Shown one piece after another: positions 16,995 to 25,642 of a stretch of 64,000 bases of DNA. This DNA is from Lichenicola sp964249735. Its GTDB lineage: Bacteria > Pseudomonadota > Alphaproteobacteria > Acetobacterales > Acetobacteraceae. The first letter of the stretch is position 1, and each line of letters begins with the position of its first letter. The notes beneath the pieces are model-generated. The model had not been told where the DNA came from. It saw nothing but the letters and a program-made list of their open reading frames with translations, and did no database searches. The stretch lies in the NCBI GenBank assembly GCA_964249735.1, contig CAXUDP010000004.1, positions 6,228-70,227 on the forward strand. The letters are read 5' to 3'. Position numbers and translations under genes: made by a program.

Positions 16995-17938
16995 TGCTTG
17001 TCTCCCGTTTCAGCTGCCGACCATTCGAGCAGCCCGAACAAGGCGCCGGCCGGATCGGCCACCAGCGCGATCTGTCCGCCATGCCGGTCCATGTGCGGCG
17101 GCTGCACCACCCGGCCGCCCAGGGCGGTGACCCGGGCCGCCATCGCGGTCGCGTCGTCGACGCGCACGTAACCGATCCAGCGCGACCGCGTGTTGGTCCA
17201 GCCGGCCGGGATCGGGTTGACGCTCGCCCGCGCATAGCCGTCGGAGGCCAGGATCAGGTGGTGGGCGTCCTGCGGACCCGGAAGGTCGAACACGTCGTAG
17301 CCGAACACAGTCTTGTAGAACGCCGCGTCGGTATCCGGGGCGGTGGTGACCAGCGAGCTCCAGATCCATTCCCCCGGATCGGCCAGCTGGTCGGGCGGGT
17401 CGCCGCTGCTCGAAGCCATCGTGGCGAACACCGCGCCCTCTGGGTCCGTGAGCACCGATATCTGCCCGAGATTGGCCAGGCTGCGCGGCTGCAGCAACAC
17501 CTTGGCGCCGTTCTGCACCGCGAGCGCATCGGTCTTGTCCACATCGCCGGTGGCGAGGAACGACACCCAGGCCGGCCGCCGTCCGGTGGGAAGCGGCCGC
17601 TCGAAGATGCCGGCGACCGTCCGGCCACCCAGCGACGCCTGGCCGAAGAACCCGGGCCCCGCGTTGATGTTCTGGAACGACCAGCCGAACAGCGACCCGT
17701 AGAACCGTTCCGACGCCACGAGATCCGGCGTCACCAGCTCCGCGAACGCCAGCTTGCCCCCGTGATGCTCGTTGCCCGCCGGCACCACCAGCGGCGGCAG
17801 GTCGGACGTCGAGGCCGCCCGCGCCGTGACGCCGACGGAGCCGGCAAGGGCGACACCCAGCAGCAGCGCCAGCATGTGGCTCATCTGGCCTGGTCGACGG
17901 CGTATCGCGGCAGGCACGGGCAGCGATGGATCCGGCAT
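16991..17938 (-). CDS. Exported protein with two VOC (glyoxalase/dioxygenase-like) domains
   Basis: A 315-residue protein. The start ATG 17938 is chosen because AGGAGG sits 6 bases upstream. Residues ~18-45 (GQMSHMLALLLGVALAGSVGV then ARAAS) form a signal peptide. Two VOC modules follow: KLAFAELVTPDLVASERFYGSLFGW, then WIWSSLVTTAPDTDAAFYKTVFGYDVFDL. Each has the beta-alpha-beta-beta-beta fold pattern seen in CFP-30/27 kDa antigen-like proteins. Conserved metal ligands are not obvious, so binding rather than catalysis is possible. The 3' end overlaps the glycine-rich lipoprotein start. Confidence 0.8.
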   Translation of the reverse strand: MPDPSLPVPAAIRRRPGQMSHMLALLLGVALAGSVGVTARAASTSDLPPLVVPAGNEHHGGKLAFAELVTPDLVASERFYGSLFGWSFQNINAGPGFFGQASLGGRTVAGIFERPLPTGRRPAWVSFLATGDVDKTDALAVQNGAKVLLQPRSLANLGQISVLTDPEGAVFATMASSSGDPPDQLADPGEWIWSSLVTTAPDTDAAFYKTVFGYDVFDLPGPQDAHHLILASDGYARASVNPIPAGWTNTRSRWIGYVRVDDATAMAARVTALGGRVVQPPHMDRHGGQIALVADPAGALFGLLEWSAAETGDKQ

Positions 17939-18058
17939 CGTGGTCCTCCTGCGCGGGGCAACGTGCCTCCGGGCCGAAACTGTCGAGGCCATGGATACGT
18001 CACACACGTCCGTCCGGTTCCTCCGTCCAGGTCCTGCTCATCGTCGCCGGATCGCGAG

Positions 18059-19030
18059 CTACGGGTCCTGCGTTCCCGGCTGCCGGTCCCGCGCCGGGCC
18101 GGCGCGAACATACATCACGTCGGTGGCGAAGCTGATCCACACCTCGCGCGTGGCGAACCAGTCCGCGCCCAGCAGCAGGTCCACCGTTTCCGCCAGCGGC
18201 GCCACCGTCAGCACCGGGTTGTCCACCGTCTCGCCGCCGATCGTCAGCCGCCGGAACCGGTGCCAGTGGTACTCGCTCGGGTGCAGGTCGACCCCGGCAT
18301 TCACCCCGCCCGGATCCGCGCCCAGCCGGTCGCCGTATACCCCCAGTCGACGCGCCGCCGTCGTCGACAGGATGCGCGAGCGCGCCCCGGTGTCGACCAG
18401 CACGCTGACCGGCTGCCCGTCCAGCCGTGCCGTCATCAACAGCCGGTCGCCCTCGCGACGCAGCGGGATCGCCTGGTACCCGCCCGCCCGGCCCGGTGGC
18501 GGCGCACAGGCGACCGACCCGGCCCTGATGCGCCAGAAGCCGATCCGCCGGTGCGGCAGGTCGAACTCCAGGTCGAACCGTGACAGCACGTCCGCTCCCA
18601 GCAGCCCCGCCACCGGCGGGTCCACCACCGGCATCGCCGGCAGCGACCCGACCGGGACGCTGCCTCCGTCCAGCCGCATCCCGCCGATCGCAAGCGACAG
18701 CAGCACGTTCGGCACCCGTTGCCCGGTGCCGCCGGTGCCGCGCAGCAGGGTTCGCCGGTCCGGGTCGCGGCGCAGCCCGAGCGCGCCTGCCGCCGCCTCG
18801 GTCAGCAGCCCGGTTTCCGAGCCGGTATCCACCACCAGGCTCGCCGCCTGCCGGTCGATCTCGACCGGCATCGAGATGAAGCCGTCGTCGTCGCGCAGGG
18901 TGGCTTCGGCCAGCTCCTGTCGCAGGCAGGCCTGCGCGGCCGCCGGTCCCGCCGCCAGCACCGCGGCGAGCGCCCAGGCTGTGGCGAGCGAGGCCGGAAC
19001 GAACGAGGCCGCACGGGACGGCCCCCTCAC
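18059..19030 (-). CDS. Exported retropepsin-like aspartic protease with two active-site motifs
   Basis: 323 residues from GTG 19030, which overlaps the stop of the aminopeptidase gene (GTGA). A signal peptide (FVPASLATAWALAAVLAAG, then AAAQA) is followed by two retropepsin-type domains. Each has the catalytic D-T/S-G triplet: SLVVDTGSETGLL near residue 45 and VLVDTGARSRIL near residue 215. Supporting segments are GLLGADVLSRFDLEFD and DLLLGADWF. Bacterial single-chain proteins with two such halves resemble pepsin-like duplications (the PerP/SpoIIGA-unlike clan AA exported group). It is the last gene of the four-gene DUF484-xerC-pip unit. Confidence 0.82.
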   Translation of the reverse strand: MRGPSRAASFVPASLATAWALAAVLAAGPAAAQACLRQELAEATLRDDDGFISMPVEIDRQAASLVVDTGSETGLLTEAAAGALGLRRDPDRRTLLRGTGGTGQRVPNVLLSLAIGGMRLDGGSVPVGSLPAMPVVDPPVAGLLGADVLSRFDLEFDLPHRRIGFWRIRAGSVACAPPPGRAGGYQAIPLRREGDRLLMTARLDGQPVSVLVDTGARSRILSTTAARRLGVYGDRLGADPGGVNAGVDLHPSEYHWHRFRRLTIGGETVDNPVLTVAPLAETVDLLLGADWFATREVWISFATDVMYVRAGPARDRQPGTQDP

Positions 19031-19995
19031 GCCGTGGCGACGAACCGGTCGGTCGCGTCCAGCAGCGCGGTCATGATGCCGGGCTCGGTGGTGGCGTGGC
19101 CGGCATCGGCGACCAGCCGGAACTCGGCCTCGGGCCAGGCGCGGTGCAGGTCCCAGGCGGTGCGCATCGGCGTCGCCACATCGTAGCGGCCCTGCACGAT
19201 CACCCCCGGCAGGTGCGCGATCCGTCGCACGTCGCGGAGCAGCTGGCCCTCCTCCAGCCAGCCGCCATGGATGAAGTAGTGGTTCTCGATCCGCGCAAAG
19301 GCGAGGGCGAAGTCGTCGTCGCCGTGCTGCACGCTCAGGGACGGGTCGGGCAGCAGGGTCAGGGTCTCGCCCTCCCACAGGCTCCAGGCCCGCGCCGCCT
19401 CGAGCCGCGCCGCCGGGTCGTCCCCGGTCAGGCGCCGGCGATAGGCCGCGATCAGGTCGCCACGCTCGGCCTCGGGGATGGGATGAAGGAACCGCTCCCA
19501 CTTGTCCGGGAACAGCCAGGACGCGCCCTCCTGGTAGTACCACGACAGCTCGGCGCGGCGCATGCCGAAGATGCCGCGCAGGATCAGCCCGGTGACGTGC
19601 TCCGGATGTGCCTCGGCATAGGCCAGCGCCAGGGTGCTGCCCCAGGAGCCGCCGAACACCAGCCAGGCCGGCACGCCCGTCATCCGGCGCAGCTGCTCGA
19701 TGTCGGCCACCAGGTGCCAGGTGGTGTTGGCTTCCAGCGACGCGTGCGGGCGCGACCGGCCGCAGCCACGCTGATCGAACAGCAGGATGCGGTAGCGCTG
19801 CGGGTCGAACAGCCGCCGCTGCAGCGGGGAGCAGCCGCCGCCCGGGCCGCCATGCAGGAACACCACCGGTGTGCCGCGCGGGTTGCCGCACAGCTCCCAG
19901 TACACCGAGTGGCCGTCTCCGGCGTCCATCGTGCCGCTCGAATACGGCTCGATCGGCGGGTAGAGCGTCCGCACCCGCCCTCCGTCGGCCGTCAC
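19027..19995 (-). CDS. pip: Prolyl aminopeptidase (proline iminopeptidase)
   Basis: A 322-residue alpha/beta hydrolase (peptidase family S33) that removes N-terminal proline from peptides. The opening LYPPIEPYSSGTMDAGDGHSVYWE is characteristic of Xanthomonas-type Pip. HGGPGGGC is the oxyanion loop, DQRGCGRS is conserved, GGSWGSTLAL holds the nucleophile, and VQGRYDVATP plus DAGHA supply Asp and His. GTG 19995 was chosen over ATG 20049 because it overlaps the xerC stop as GTGA, like its neighbours, and gives the normal family length. No signal peptide, so cytoplasmic. Confidence 0.9.
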   Translation of the reverse strand: MTADGGRVRTLYPPIEPYSSGTMDAGDGHSVYWELCGNPRGTPVVFLHGGPGGGCSPLQRRLFDPQRYRILLFDQRGCGRSRPHASLEANTTWHLVADIEQLRRMTGVPAWLVFGGSWGSTLALAYAEAHPEHVTGLILRGIFGMRRAELSWYYQEGASWLFPDKWERFLHPIPEAERGDLIAAYRRRLTGDDPAARLEAARAWSLWEGETLTLLPDPSLSVQHGDDDFALAFARIENHYFIHGGWLEEGQLLRDVRRIAHLPGVIVQGRYDVATPMRTAWDLHRAWPEAEFRLVADAGHATTEPGIMTALLDATDRFVATA

Positions 19996-20996
19996 GGGGG
20001 TTCCCCGGGCGCCGTCGCCGCGCCGGAGCGGGGATGGGTGCGTCGCCACACCTCGAGCAGGTGCGCCTCGTCGGCCAGGGTGTAGCGCTGCGTGGTCGAC
20101 AGGCTGGCATGGCCCAGCAGCTCCTGGATCGAGCGCAGGTCGGCGCCGTTCTCCAGCAGGTGGGTCGCGAAGGAGTGCCGCAGCGCGTGCGGCGTGGCGT
20201 GCTCCGGCAGCCCGGCCAGCCGCCGGTAGTCGCGCATCGCCTTCTGCGCCACCGCCGGGTCGAGCCGCCCGCCGCGCACGCCCGGGAACAGCGGCGAGTC
20301 CGGCGCCGGGTCGGGATGCCGGTTGGCCCAGTGCTGCAGCGCCGACAGCACCGCCGGCAGCAGCGGCACCAGCCGCTCCTTGTTCCCCTTGCCGCGTACA
20401 CGCAGCACCGCACCCTCGGCCGAGGCGCGCGGCAGGTCGCGCAGGTCGAGCGCCAGCGCCTCGCCGATCCGCAGGCCGGCGCCGTAGAGCAGGGTGAACA
20501 GGGCCCCGTCGCGGTGTTCCGCCAAAGCGGTGTGCGCCAGCGCCGCGATCCCTCCTGGCGCCGCCAGGGCGGCCCCCACCGGCAACGGCCGCGGCAGCGG
20601 CACGCGCACCCGCGGCGAGCGCATCAGCCCGGGGGCGGCGTTGTCGATGCCGTGGCGGCGCGCAAGGTAGCGGAAGAAGCTGCGCACCGCCGACATCCGC
20701 CGCACCCGGGTGCGGTTCGCCTTGTCGCGGGCGTAGTCGGTCCGCGCCGCCGCCTCGCGCGCCTCCTCCGCCAACCAGGCGCGGAAATCCGCCTGACGCA
20801 GCGCGGCCAGACCGGCGAGGTCCGGCTCCGCGCCGAGATGCAGGGTGAGGAAGCGCAGGAACCGGCCGACATCGCCGCGATACGCGGTGACCGTCAGGGC
20901 GCTGGCCCGCTTCTCGTCGCGCAGCCAGCCGAGAAACTGGTCCAGCAGCAGGGGGCCGGACAGGATCCCGCCGGACGATGCGTCACCGCCGCTCAC
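19992..20996 (-). CDS. xerC: Tyrosine recombinase XerC
   Basis: A 334-residue site-specific recombinase that with XerD resolves chromosome dimers at dif. The N-terminal SAM-like DNA-binding domain (LLLDQFLGWLRDEKRAS) is followed by a catalytic domain with all residues: Arg in GAGLRIGEAL, Lys in VRGKGNKERLVPL, HALRHSFATHLL (His-x-x-Arg), His in LLGHASL, and the nucleophile Tyr in TTQRYT. GTG 20996 overlaps the DUF484 stop, and the TGA at 19992 overlaps pip. The pairing with DUF484 is the normal proteobacterial arrangement. Confidence 0.93.
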   Translation of the reverse strand: MSGGDASSGGILSGPLLLDQFLGWLRDEKRASALTVTAYRGDVGRFLRFLTLHLGAEPDLAGLAALRQADFRAWLAEEAREAAARTDYARDKANRTRVRRMSAVRSFFRYLARRHGIDNAAPGLMRSPRVRVPLPRPLPVGAALAAPGGIAALAHTALAEHRDGALFTLLYGAGLRIGEALALDLRDLPRASAEGAVLRVRGKGNKERLVPLLPAVLSALQHWANRHPDPAPDSPLFPGVRGGRLDPAVAQKAMRDYRRLAGLPEHATPHALRHSFATHLLENGADLRSIQELLGHASLSTTQRYTLADEAHLLEVWRRTHPRSGAATAPGEPP

Positions 20997-21700
20997 GCGA
21001 GGCTCTCGATCCGTGCCGCCAGCGCCGCCCCCAGGAACGCCAGCGCCGCCGCCCCGCCGCCGCCGGCGGTGCCGCCGGTCACGCTGGCCGGCAGCCCGTC
21101 CTGCAGCACCTGCGCGTCCCGGCTCGCCAGCGCCAGCAGCATCGGCGGCTGGTCGCGCACCGTCACCCGGAGCAGCGCGTCGTGGGCTGCGAGCGGCGCC
21201 GCCTCGCCATGCAGCGAACCCCCGTCGCGCGGCGCGATCCGGACCCGCACGTCGCGACGCCCCAGCAGGCGCACCACCGTGCCCGATGGCAGGCTGCGCG
21301 CCAGCAGCCGTTCCGACAGGCCGCGCGCCGGCCCCTCGACCCAGAGCAGCGCGGAGTCGATGCCGAGCAGGCGCGGCAGGTCGCCGGCGACGCATTCTCC
21401 CAGGTCCGTCGCCCGTATCAGCGCCAGCACCGCCTCGCGTACCCGGTCCGCCAGGCCAAGCGCCGCGCGGCCGGCCTGCAGCACCGTCTCGGCCCGGGCG
21501 GTCATGCTGGCCGCCTGCTGCCGCGCCGCGTCGATCATCGCCGCCATGTGGTCTGCCAGCGTGTCGCCGTACACGCGCCGTGGCGGCGACAGCACCTCGT
21601 AAAGGTCGGTCTGCGTCGCCAGCCAGTCGGGGTTCTCGGCCAGGAAGCGCGCCACCCGGTCCTCCTCGGTGTCGCCCCCACGGCCGTTGTTATTGTCCAT
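20993..21700 (-). CDS. DUF484 family protein
   Basis: 235 residues from ATG 21700 (MDNNNGRGG). The N-terminal DRVARFLAENPDWLATQTDLYEVL is the DUF484 hallmark. A helical stretch (DHMAAMIDAARQQAASM) leads into a GAF-like beta-alpha domain (SALLWVEG, then LALASRD). The family is typically encoded immediately upstream of xerC, and its role is unclear. It is the first gene of a GTGA-coupled operon and diverges from priA with only 23 bases between the chosen starts, so one of the two starts may lie further downstream. Confidence 0.85.
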   Translation of the reverse strand: MDNNNGRGGDTEEDRVARFLAENPDWLATQTDLYEVLSPPRRVYGDTLADHMAAMIDAARQQAASMTARAETVLQAGRAALGLADRVREAVLALIRATDLGECVAGDLPRLLGIDSALLWVEGPARGLSERLLARSLPSGTVVRLLGRRDVRVRIAPRDGGSLHGEAAPLAAHDALLRVTVRDQPPMLLALASRDAQVLQDGLPASVTGGTAGGGGAAALAFLGAALAARIESLA

Positions 21701-21723
21701 GGCGCCGGTCGCTCCCATTCTGG

Positions 21724-24057
21724 ATGCAACCGCTCGCATTGGATGCAGATCTGTCCGTCACGCGTATCACGCCCGAGAGCTTAGCCGTCCCGGCCGCATC
21801 GGCAAGCCGCCGCGACGCTCCCCGCTCCGCCGCCTCCCATCCCGGCACCGGACGGGTCCCCGTGCTGCTGCCATATCCGTTCGCCGGCGCGTTCGACTAC
21901 GCCCATCCCGCCGCCCTGGCGCTCCAACCCGGCGACGTGGTGCTGGTGCCGCTGAACCGGCGCGCCGAGGTGGGGGTGGTCTGGGATCCTCCGGACGGGC
22001 TGCCGGCCGACCTGGCCGGTCCCGGCACCCCGCCGGTGCCGGACGGCAAGCTCAAGCCCGTGTCCGCCCTGCTCGACGTGCCGCGCATGCCAGCGAGCCT
22101 GCGCCGCTTCGTCGACTGGGTCGCCGGCTACACCCTGACCCCGCCCGGGCTGGTGCTGGCGATGGCGCTGCGCGTCAACGCCGCGCAGGCGCTGCCGCCC
22201 ACCACCGGCTGGGTCCGCTCCGGCAGCAACTCGGTCTCGGTGCGCTCGACCCCGGCGCGGAGCCGCGTGCTGCAGGCGCTGGGCGACGGCGTGCCGCGCG
22301 GCACCGCGGAGCTCGCCCGGCTGGCCGGGGTCGGGAGCGGGGTGGTGCGCGGCATGGCGGAGGCCGGGCTGCTGCGCGAGCAGGAGATCGCCGCCGCCTC
22401 CCCGTTCGGCCGCCCGGATCCGGACCATGTCGTGCCGGCGCTGTCCCCGGACCAGGACGGCGTGGCGGGGCAGCTGCGCACGCTGGTGCAGGCGCGCCGG
22501 TTCCAGCCCGCCCTGCTCGACGGCGTCACCGGCTCGGGCAAGACCGAGACCTACCTGGAAGCGGTGGCGGCATGCCTTGCGGAAGGCCGGCAGGCGCTGG
22601 TGCTGCTGCCCGAGATCGCGCTGTCCTCGCAATGGCTGCAGCGCTTCCGGCGTCGCTTCGGGGTCGAGCCGGCGGTGTGGCATTCCGACCTCGGCTCCAA
22701 GCGCCGCCGCATCACCTGGCGCGCGGTCGCCGGCGGCGAGGCGCCGGTGGTGGTGGGTGCGCGCTCGGCCTTGTTCCTGCCGTTCCCCGACCTCGGCCTG
22801 GTGATCGTCGACGAGGAGCACGAGACCGCGTTCAAGCAGGAGGACGGGGTCACCTACCACGCCCGCGACATGGCGGTGGTGCGGGCACGCCTGGCGGGGG
22901 CGCCGGTGCTGCTGGTCTCGGCCACGCCCAGCCTGGAAACCCTGTCCAACGTCGAGACCGGCCGCTACCGCCGCTACTCCCTCGCCGTGCGCCACAACGG
23001 CGCCCGCATGCCGGAGGTGGCATCGGTCGACCTGCGCGACCACCCGCCGGAGCGCGGCCGCTTCCTGTCGCCGCCGCTGATCGAGGCGGTGGCCGCCACC
23101 CTGCATCGCGGCGAGCAGGCGATGCTGTTCCTCAACCGCCGCGGCTATGCGCCCCTGACGCTGTGCCGCGCCTGCGGCCACCGCATCCAGTGCCCGAACT
23201 GCACCGCCTGGCTGGTCGAGCACCGCGCCCGCCGCCAGCTCGCCTGCCACCATTGCGGCCACACCGAGGCGGTGCCGGTGCACTGCCCGTCCTGCCGTGC
23301 CGAGAACAGCCTGACCCCGATCGGCCCGGGTGTGGAGCGCATCACCGAGGAGGCCCGCGCCACTTTTCCCGATGCCCGCATCCTGGTGATGGCCAGCGAC
23401 ACCCTGCCGGGCCCGAACGCCGCCGCCGAGGCGGTGCGACGCATCGCCGACCGCGAGGTCGACCTGGTGATCGGCACCCAGATCGTCGCCAAGGGCTGGC
23501 ACTTCCCCGGCCTGACCCTGGTCGGCGTGGTGGACGCCGACCTCGGCCTCGCCGGCGGCGACCTGCGCGCCGCCGAGCGCACCGTGCAGCTGCTGCATCA
23601 GGTGGCGGGCCGCGCCGGGCGCGCCGAGCAGCCCGGCCGCGTGCTGCTGCAGACCTACAGCCCCGAGCATCCGGTGATGCAGGCGCTGGTCGCCGGCGAC
23701 TTCGCCCGCTTCATGGAACGGGAGGCCGAGCAGCGCCGCCCCGGCCACTGGCCGCCGTTCGGTCGCCTCGCGGCGCTGATCGTCAGCGCCGATACCGCCG
23801 AGGCGGCCGACCTGGCGGCGACGGCACTCGGCCGCAGCGCGCCGACGGGGGAGGGGGTGCAGGTGCTGGGCCCGGCACCTGCACCGCTGGCGATCCTGCG
23901 AGGCCGTCACCGCCGCCGCCTGCTCCTGCGTACCCGCCGCGAGGTGGCGGTGCAGCCGATCCTGCGGCACTGGATGGCGGCCTGGCGCGCACTGGCTCCC
24001 ACCGTGCCGCGCTCGGTTCAGGTCGACATCGACGTCGACCCGGTGTCGTTCCTGTGA
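21724..24057 (+). CDS. priA: Primosomal replication protein N' (PriA helicase)
   Basis: A 777-residue 3'-5' helicase that restarts stalled replication forks. The N-terminal DNA-binding part contains PVLLPYPFAGAFDYA. The helicase core has Walker A VTGSGKTETYL (G270-T274), Walker B VIVDEEHE, LLVSATPSLET and GTQIVAKGWHFPGLTLVG. The paired zinc-binding motifs are CRACGHRIQCPNC and CHHCGHTEAVPVHCPSC. ATG 21724 gives ~40 residues more than usual before the conserved start, so a later start near 21860 is possible. It ends 22 bases from the convergent small gene. Confidence 0.93.
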   Translation: MQPLALDADLSVTRITPESLAVPAASASRRDAPRSAASHPGTGRVPVLLPYPFAGAFDYAHPAALALQPGDVVLVPLNRRAEVGVVWDPPDGLPADLAGPGTPPVPDGKLKPVSALLDVPRMPASLRRFVDWVAGYTLTPPGLVLAMALRVNAAQALPPTTGWVRSGSNSVSVRSTPARSRVLQALGDGVPRGTAELARLAGVGSGVVRGMAEAGLLREQEIAAASPFGRPDPDHVVPALSPDQDGVAGQLRTLVQARRFQPALLDGVTGSGKTETYLEAVAACLAEGRQALVLLPEIALSSQWLQRFRRRFGVEPAVWHSDLGSKRRRITWRAVAGGEAPVVVGARSALFLPFPDLGLVIVDEEHETAFKQEDGVTYHARDMAVVRARLAGAPVLLVSATPSLETLSNVETGRYRRYSLAVRHNGARMPEVASVDLRDHPPERGRFLSPPLIEAVAATLHRGEQAMLFLNRRGYAPLTLCRACGHRIQCPNCTAWLVEHRARRQLACHHCGHTEAVPVHCPSCRAENSLTPIGPGVERITEEARATFPDARILVMASDTLPGPNAAAEAVRRIADREVDLVIGTQIVAKGWHFPGLTLVGVVDADLGLAGGDLRAAERTVQLLHQVAGRAGRAEQPGRVLLQTYSPEHPVMQALVAGDFARFMEREAEQRRPGHWPPFGRLAALIVSADTAEAADLAATALGRSAPTGEGVQVLGPAPAPLAILRGRHRRRLLLRTRREVAVQPILRHWMAAWRALAPTVPRSVQVDIDVDPVSFL

Positions 24058-24079
24058 ACGACGTTCACGGAACCGGCCG

Positions 24080-24358
24080 CTAGTCCTCGTGCTTGCGGTG
24101 GCCCCGGCCGCTCTGCGTCTTTTCCGCGGCGACCCCCGCGGCATGCTCCTTTTCCAGCTTGCCGGCGGTGGCGGTGCTGGTGTTGTCGCCCGCGACCGCA
24201 CCCTCGACCGCCTTGGAGGCAGCACCCTTGGCCGCGCCCTGGCCCTCGATCGGCGATGGCGCCGGACCGCCCTCCGGAACGTTGTCCTCCGGCCGGGCAT
24301 GGTGGCCCTTCACCGTGCCGTGGCTGGTGATCTCGTCACTGCGTTCGTGCTTGCTCAT
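24080..24358 (-). CDS. Small hydrophilic low-complexity protein
   Basis: 92 residues, nearly devoid of aromatic and bulky hydrophobic residues, and rich in Gly, Ala, Glu, Lys, His and Thr (MSKHERSDEITSHGTVKGHH; AAKGAASKAVEGAVAGD; GRGHRKHED). This hydrophilin-like composition suggests an intrinsically disordered, stress-related protein. The upstream minus-strand sequence has a GGAAGGATC-type ribosome binding site. I recognise no named family. A second small protein of similar character lies at 26950-27126. Confidence 0.65.
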   Translation of the reverse strand: MSKHERSDEITSHGTVKGHHARPEDNVPEGGPAPSPIEGQGAAKGAASKAVEGAVAGDNTSTATAGKLEKEHAAGVAAEKTQSGRGHRKHED

Positions 24359-24437
24359 CGCTGATCCTTCCGAAGCGTCCGCCGTTCAACCCGTCGCGGT
24401 TTGGGGAGTTGCCCTCACAGACCGGAGGAGGATCGGC

Positions 24438-25580
24438 ATGCAACCGTTCACCGTGGCCTGGGACGACGCGATGCTGGACCGTATCCGCGAACAGGTGCGC
24501 GACTACCGCATCCCGCGAACGCCCGAGCACGCCGGGTGGCGCTACGGCTGCGATCCCGAGTTCCTGCACGACTTGCGCGCCTACTGGGCGGACGGCTTCG
24601 ACTTCCGCGCCGCCGAAGCAGAGCTGAACCGCCTGCCGCAGGTGCGGCACCGGGTGGAGGGCATCGACCTCCACGCCGTGCACCTGGTCGGCGAGGCGCA
24701 GGGGCGCCGGCCGCTGCTGCTCACTCATGGATGGCCGGGCTCGGTCTACGAGTTCTGGCAGGTGGCGGAGCCGCTCGCGTTCCCGTCCCGCCACGGCGGC
24801 GACGCCGCGGACGCGTTCGACCTCGTGATCCCCTCGCTGCCGGGCTTCGGCTTCTCGGGCAAGCCCGCCTCGCCGATCGGCGCGCGCACCACCGCGCGGC
24901 TGTTCGACCGCCTGATGCGCGACGGCTTCGGTTATCACCGCTACCTCGCCCAGGGCGGCGACTGGGGTGCGGGCGTCAGCGCCTGGCTGGCGCTGGAGCA
25001 CGCGGCGTCCGTCCGCGCCATCCACCTCAACTACCTGCTGGTGCAGCCGGACGCGGAGCCGGACACCGACGAGGAGAAGGCATGGAAGACGGCGTTCGAC
25101 GCAGCGCAACAGGTGCTCGGCGCTTATGCCCAGCTGCAGCGGACCAGGCCGTCCTCGCTGAACTACGCCATGGCCGACAACCCCGTCGCCCAGGCGGCCT
25201 GGATCGTGGAGCGGTTCCACGACTGGGCCGACCTGCGCGAGCGGCCGCTCGAGGCGGTGTTCTCCCGGGACCAGCTGCTGACCAACCTCATGATCTATGT
25301 CGCCAACGACGCCTTTCCGACCTCGACCTGGTACTACGCGGCCGCCGAAGCCGAGGGTGTGCGCAGGATGCCGCCCGGCCGGCGCGTGACCGTCCCCACC
25401 GCGTTTGCGGCCTACCCCGACCCGCGCTCGCCGATGCCGCCACGTTCCTGGGTGGAGCGTGGCTATGCGGTCACGCGCTGGATCGATCAGCCGCGCGGCG
25501 GACACTTCGCGGCGATGGAGGCGCCGGGCCTGTTCGTCGACGACCTGCGTGAGTGGGCGCGGGCGTTGCCGCCGGATTGA
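24438..25580 (+). CDS. Epoxide hydrolase (EHN-type alpha/beta hydrolase)
   Basis: A 380-residue enzyme that opens epoxides to diols. ATG 24438 follows GGAGGAGG. The N-terminal EHN segment (LDRIREQVRDYRIPRTPEHAGWRYG) is diagnostic of the juvenile-hormone/microsomal-like branch. HGWPGSVYEFW forms the oxyanion hole, the nucleophile is D175 in AQGGDWGAGV, the base is H356 in RGGHFAAMEAP, and DTDEEKAW lies in the cap. Cytoplasmic, as no signal is visible. It precedes a broken alcohol dehydrogenase gene by 62 bases. Substrate unknown. Confidence 0.9.
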   Translation: MQPFTVAWDDAMLDRIREQVRDYRIPRTPEHAGWRYGCDPEFLHDLRAYWADGFDFRAAEAELNRLPQVRHRVEGIDLHAVHLVGEAQGRRPLLLTHGWPGSVYEFWQVAEPLAFPSRHGGDAADAFDLVIPSLPGFGFSGKPASPIGARTTARLFDRLMRDGFGYHRYLAQGGDWGAGVSAWLALEHAASVRAIHLNYLLVQPDAEPDTDEEKAWKTAFDAAQQVLGAYAQLQRTRPSSLNYAMADNPVAQAAWIVERFHDWADLRERPLEAVFSRDQLLTNLMIYVANDAFPTSTWYYAAAEAEGVRRMPPGRRVTVPTAFAAYPDPRSPMPPRSWVERGYAVTRWIDQPRGGHFAAMEAPGLFVDDLREWARALPPD

Positions 25581-25642
25581 AGCGTCCGGGAGCGCATCGC
25601 GGCGTTGCAGCCGTGTTTCTTCCTGACACCAGGAGCCTCCCC

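Noticed and set aside
24054..24068. Perfect palindrome GTGAACG-A-CGTTCAC at the priA stop codon
   Set aside because: It overlaps the coding end, has a one-base centre and no T-tract. A chance hairpin at a convergent junction is as likely as a terminator or protein site.
24359..24437. General stress (EcfG-type) promoter before the small hydrophilic gene
   Set aside because: A GGCAAC and a GGTTG box can be found with roughly suitable spacing, but both deviate from the GGAAC/CGTT consensus.
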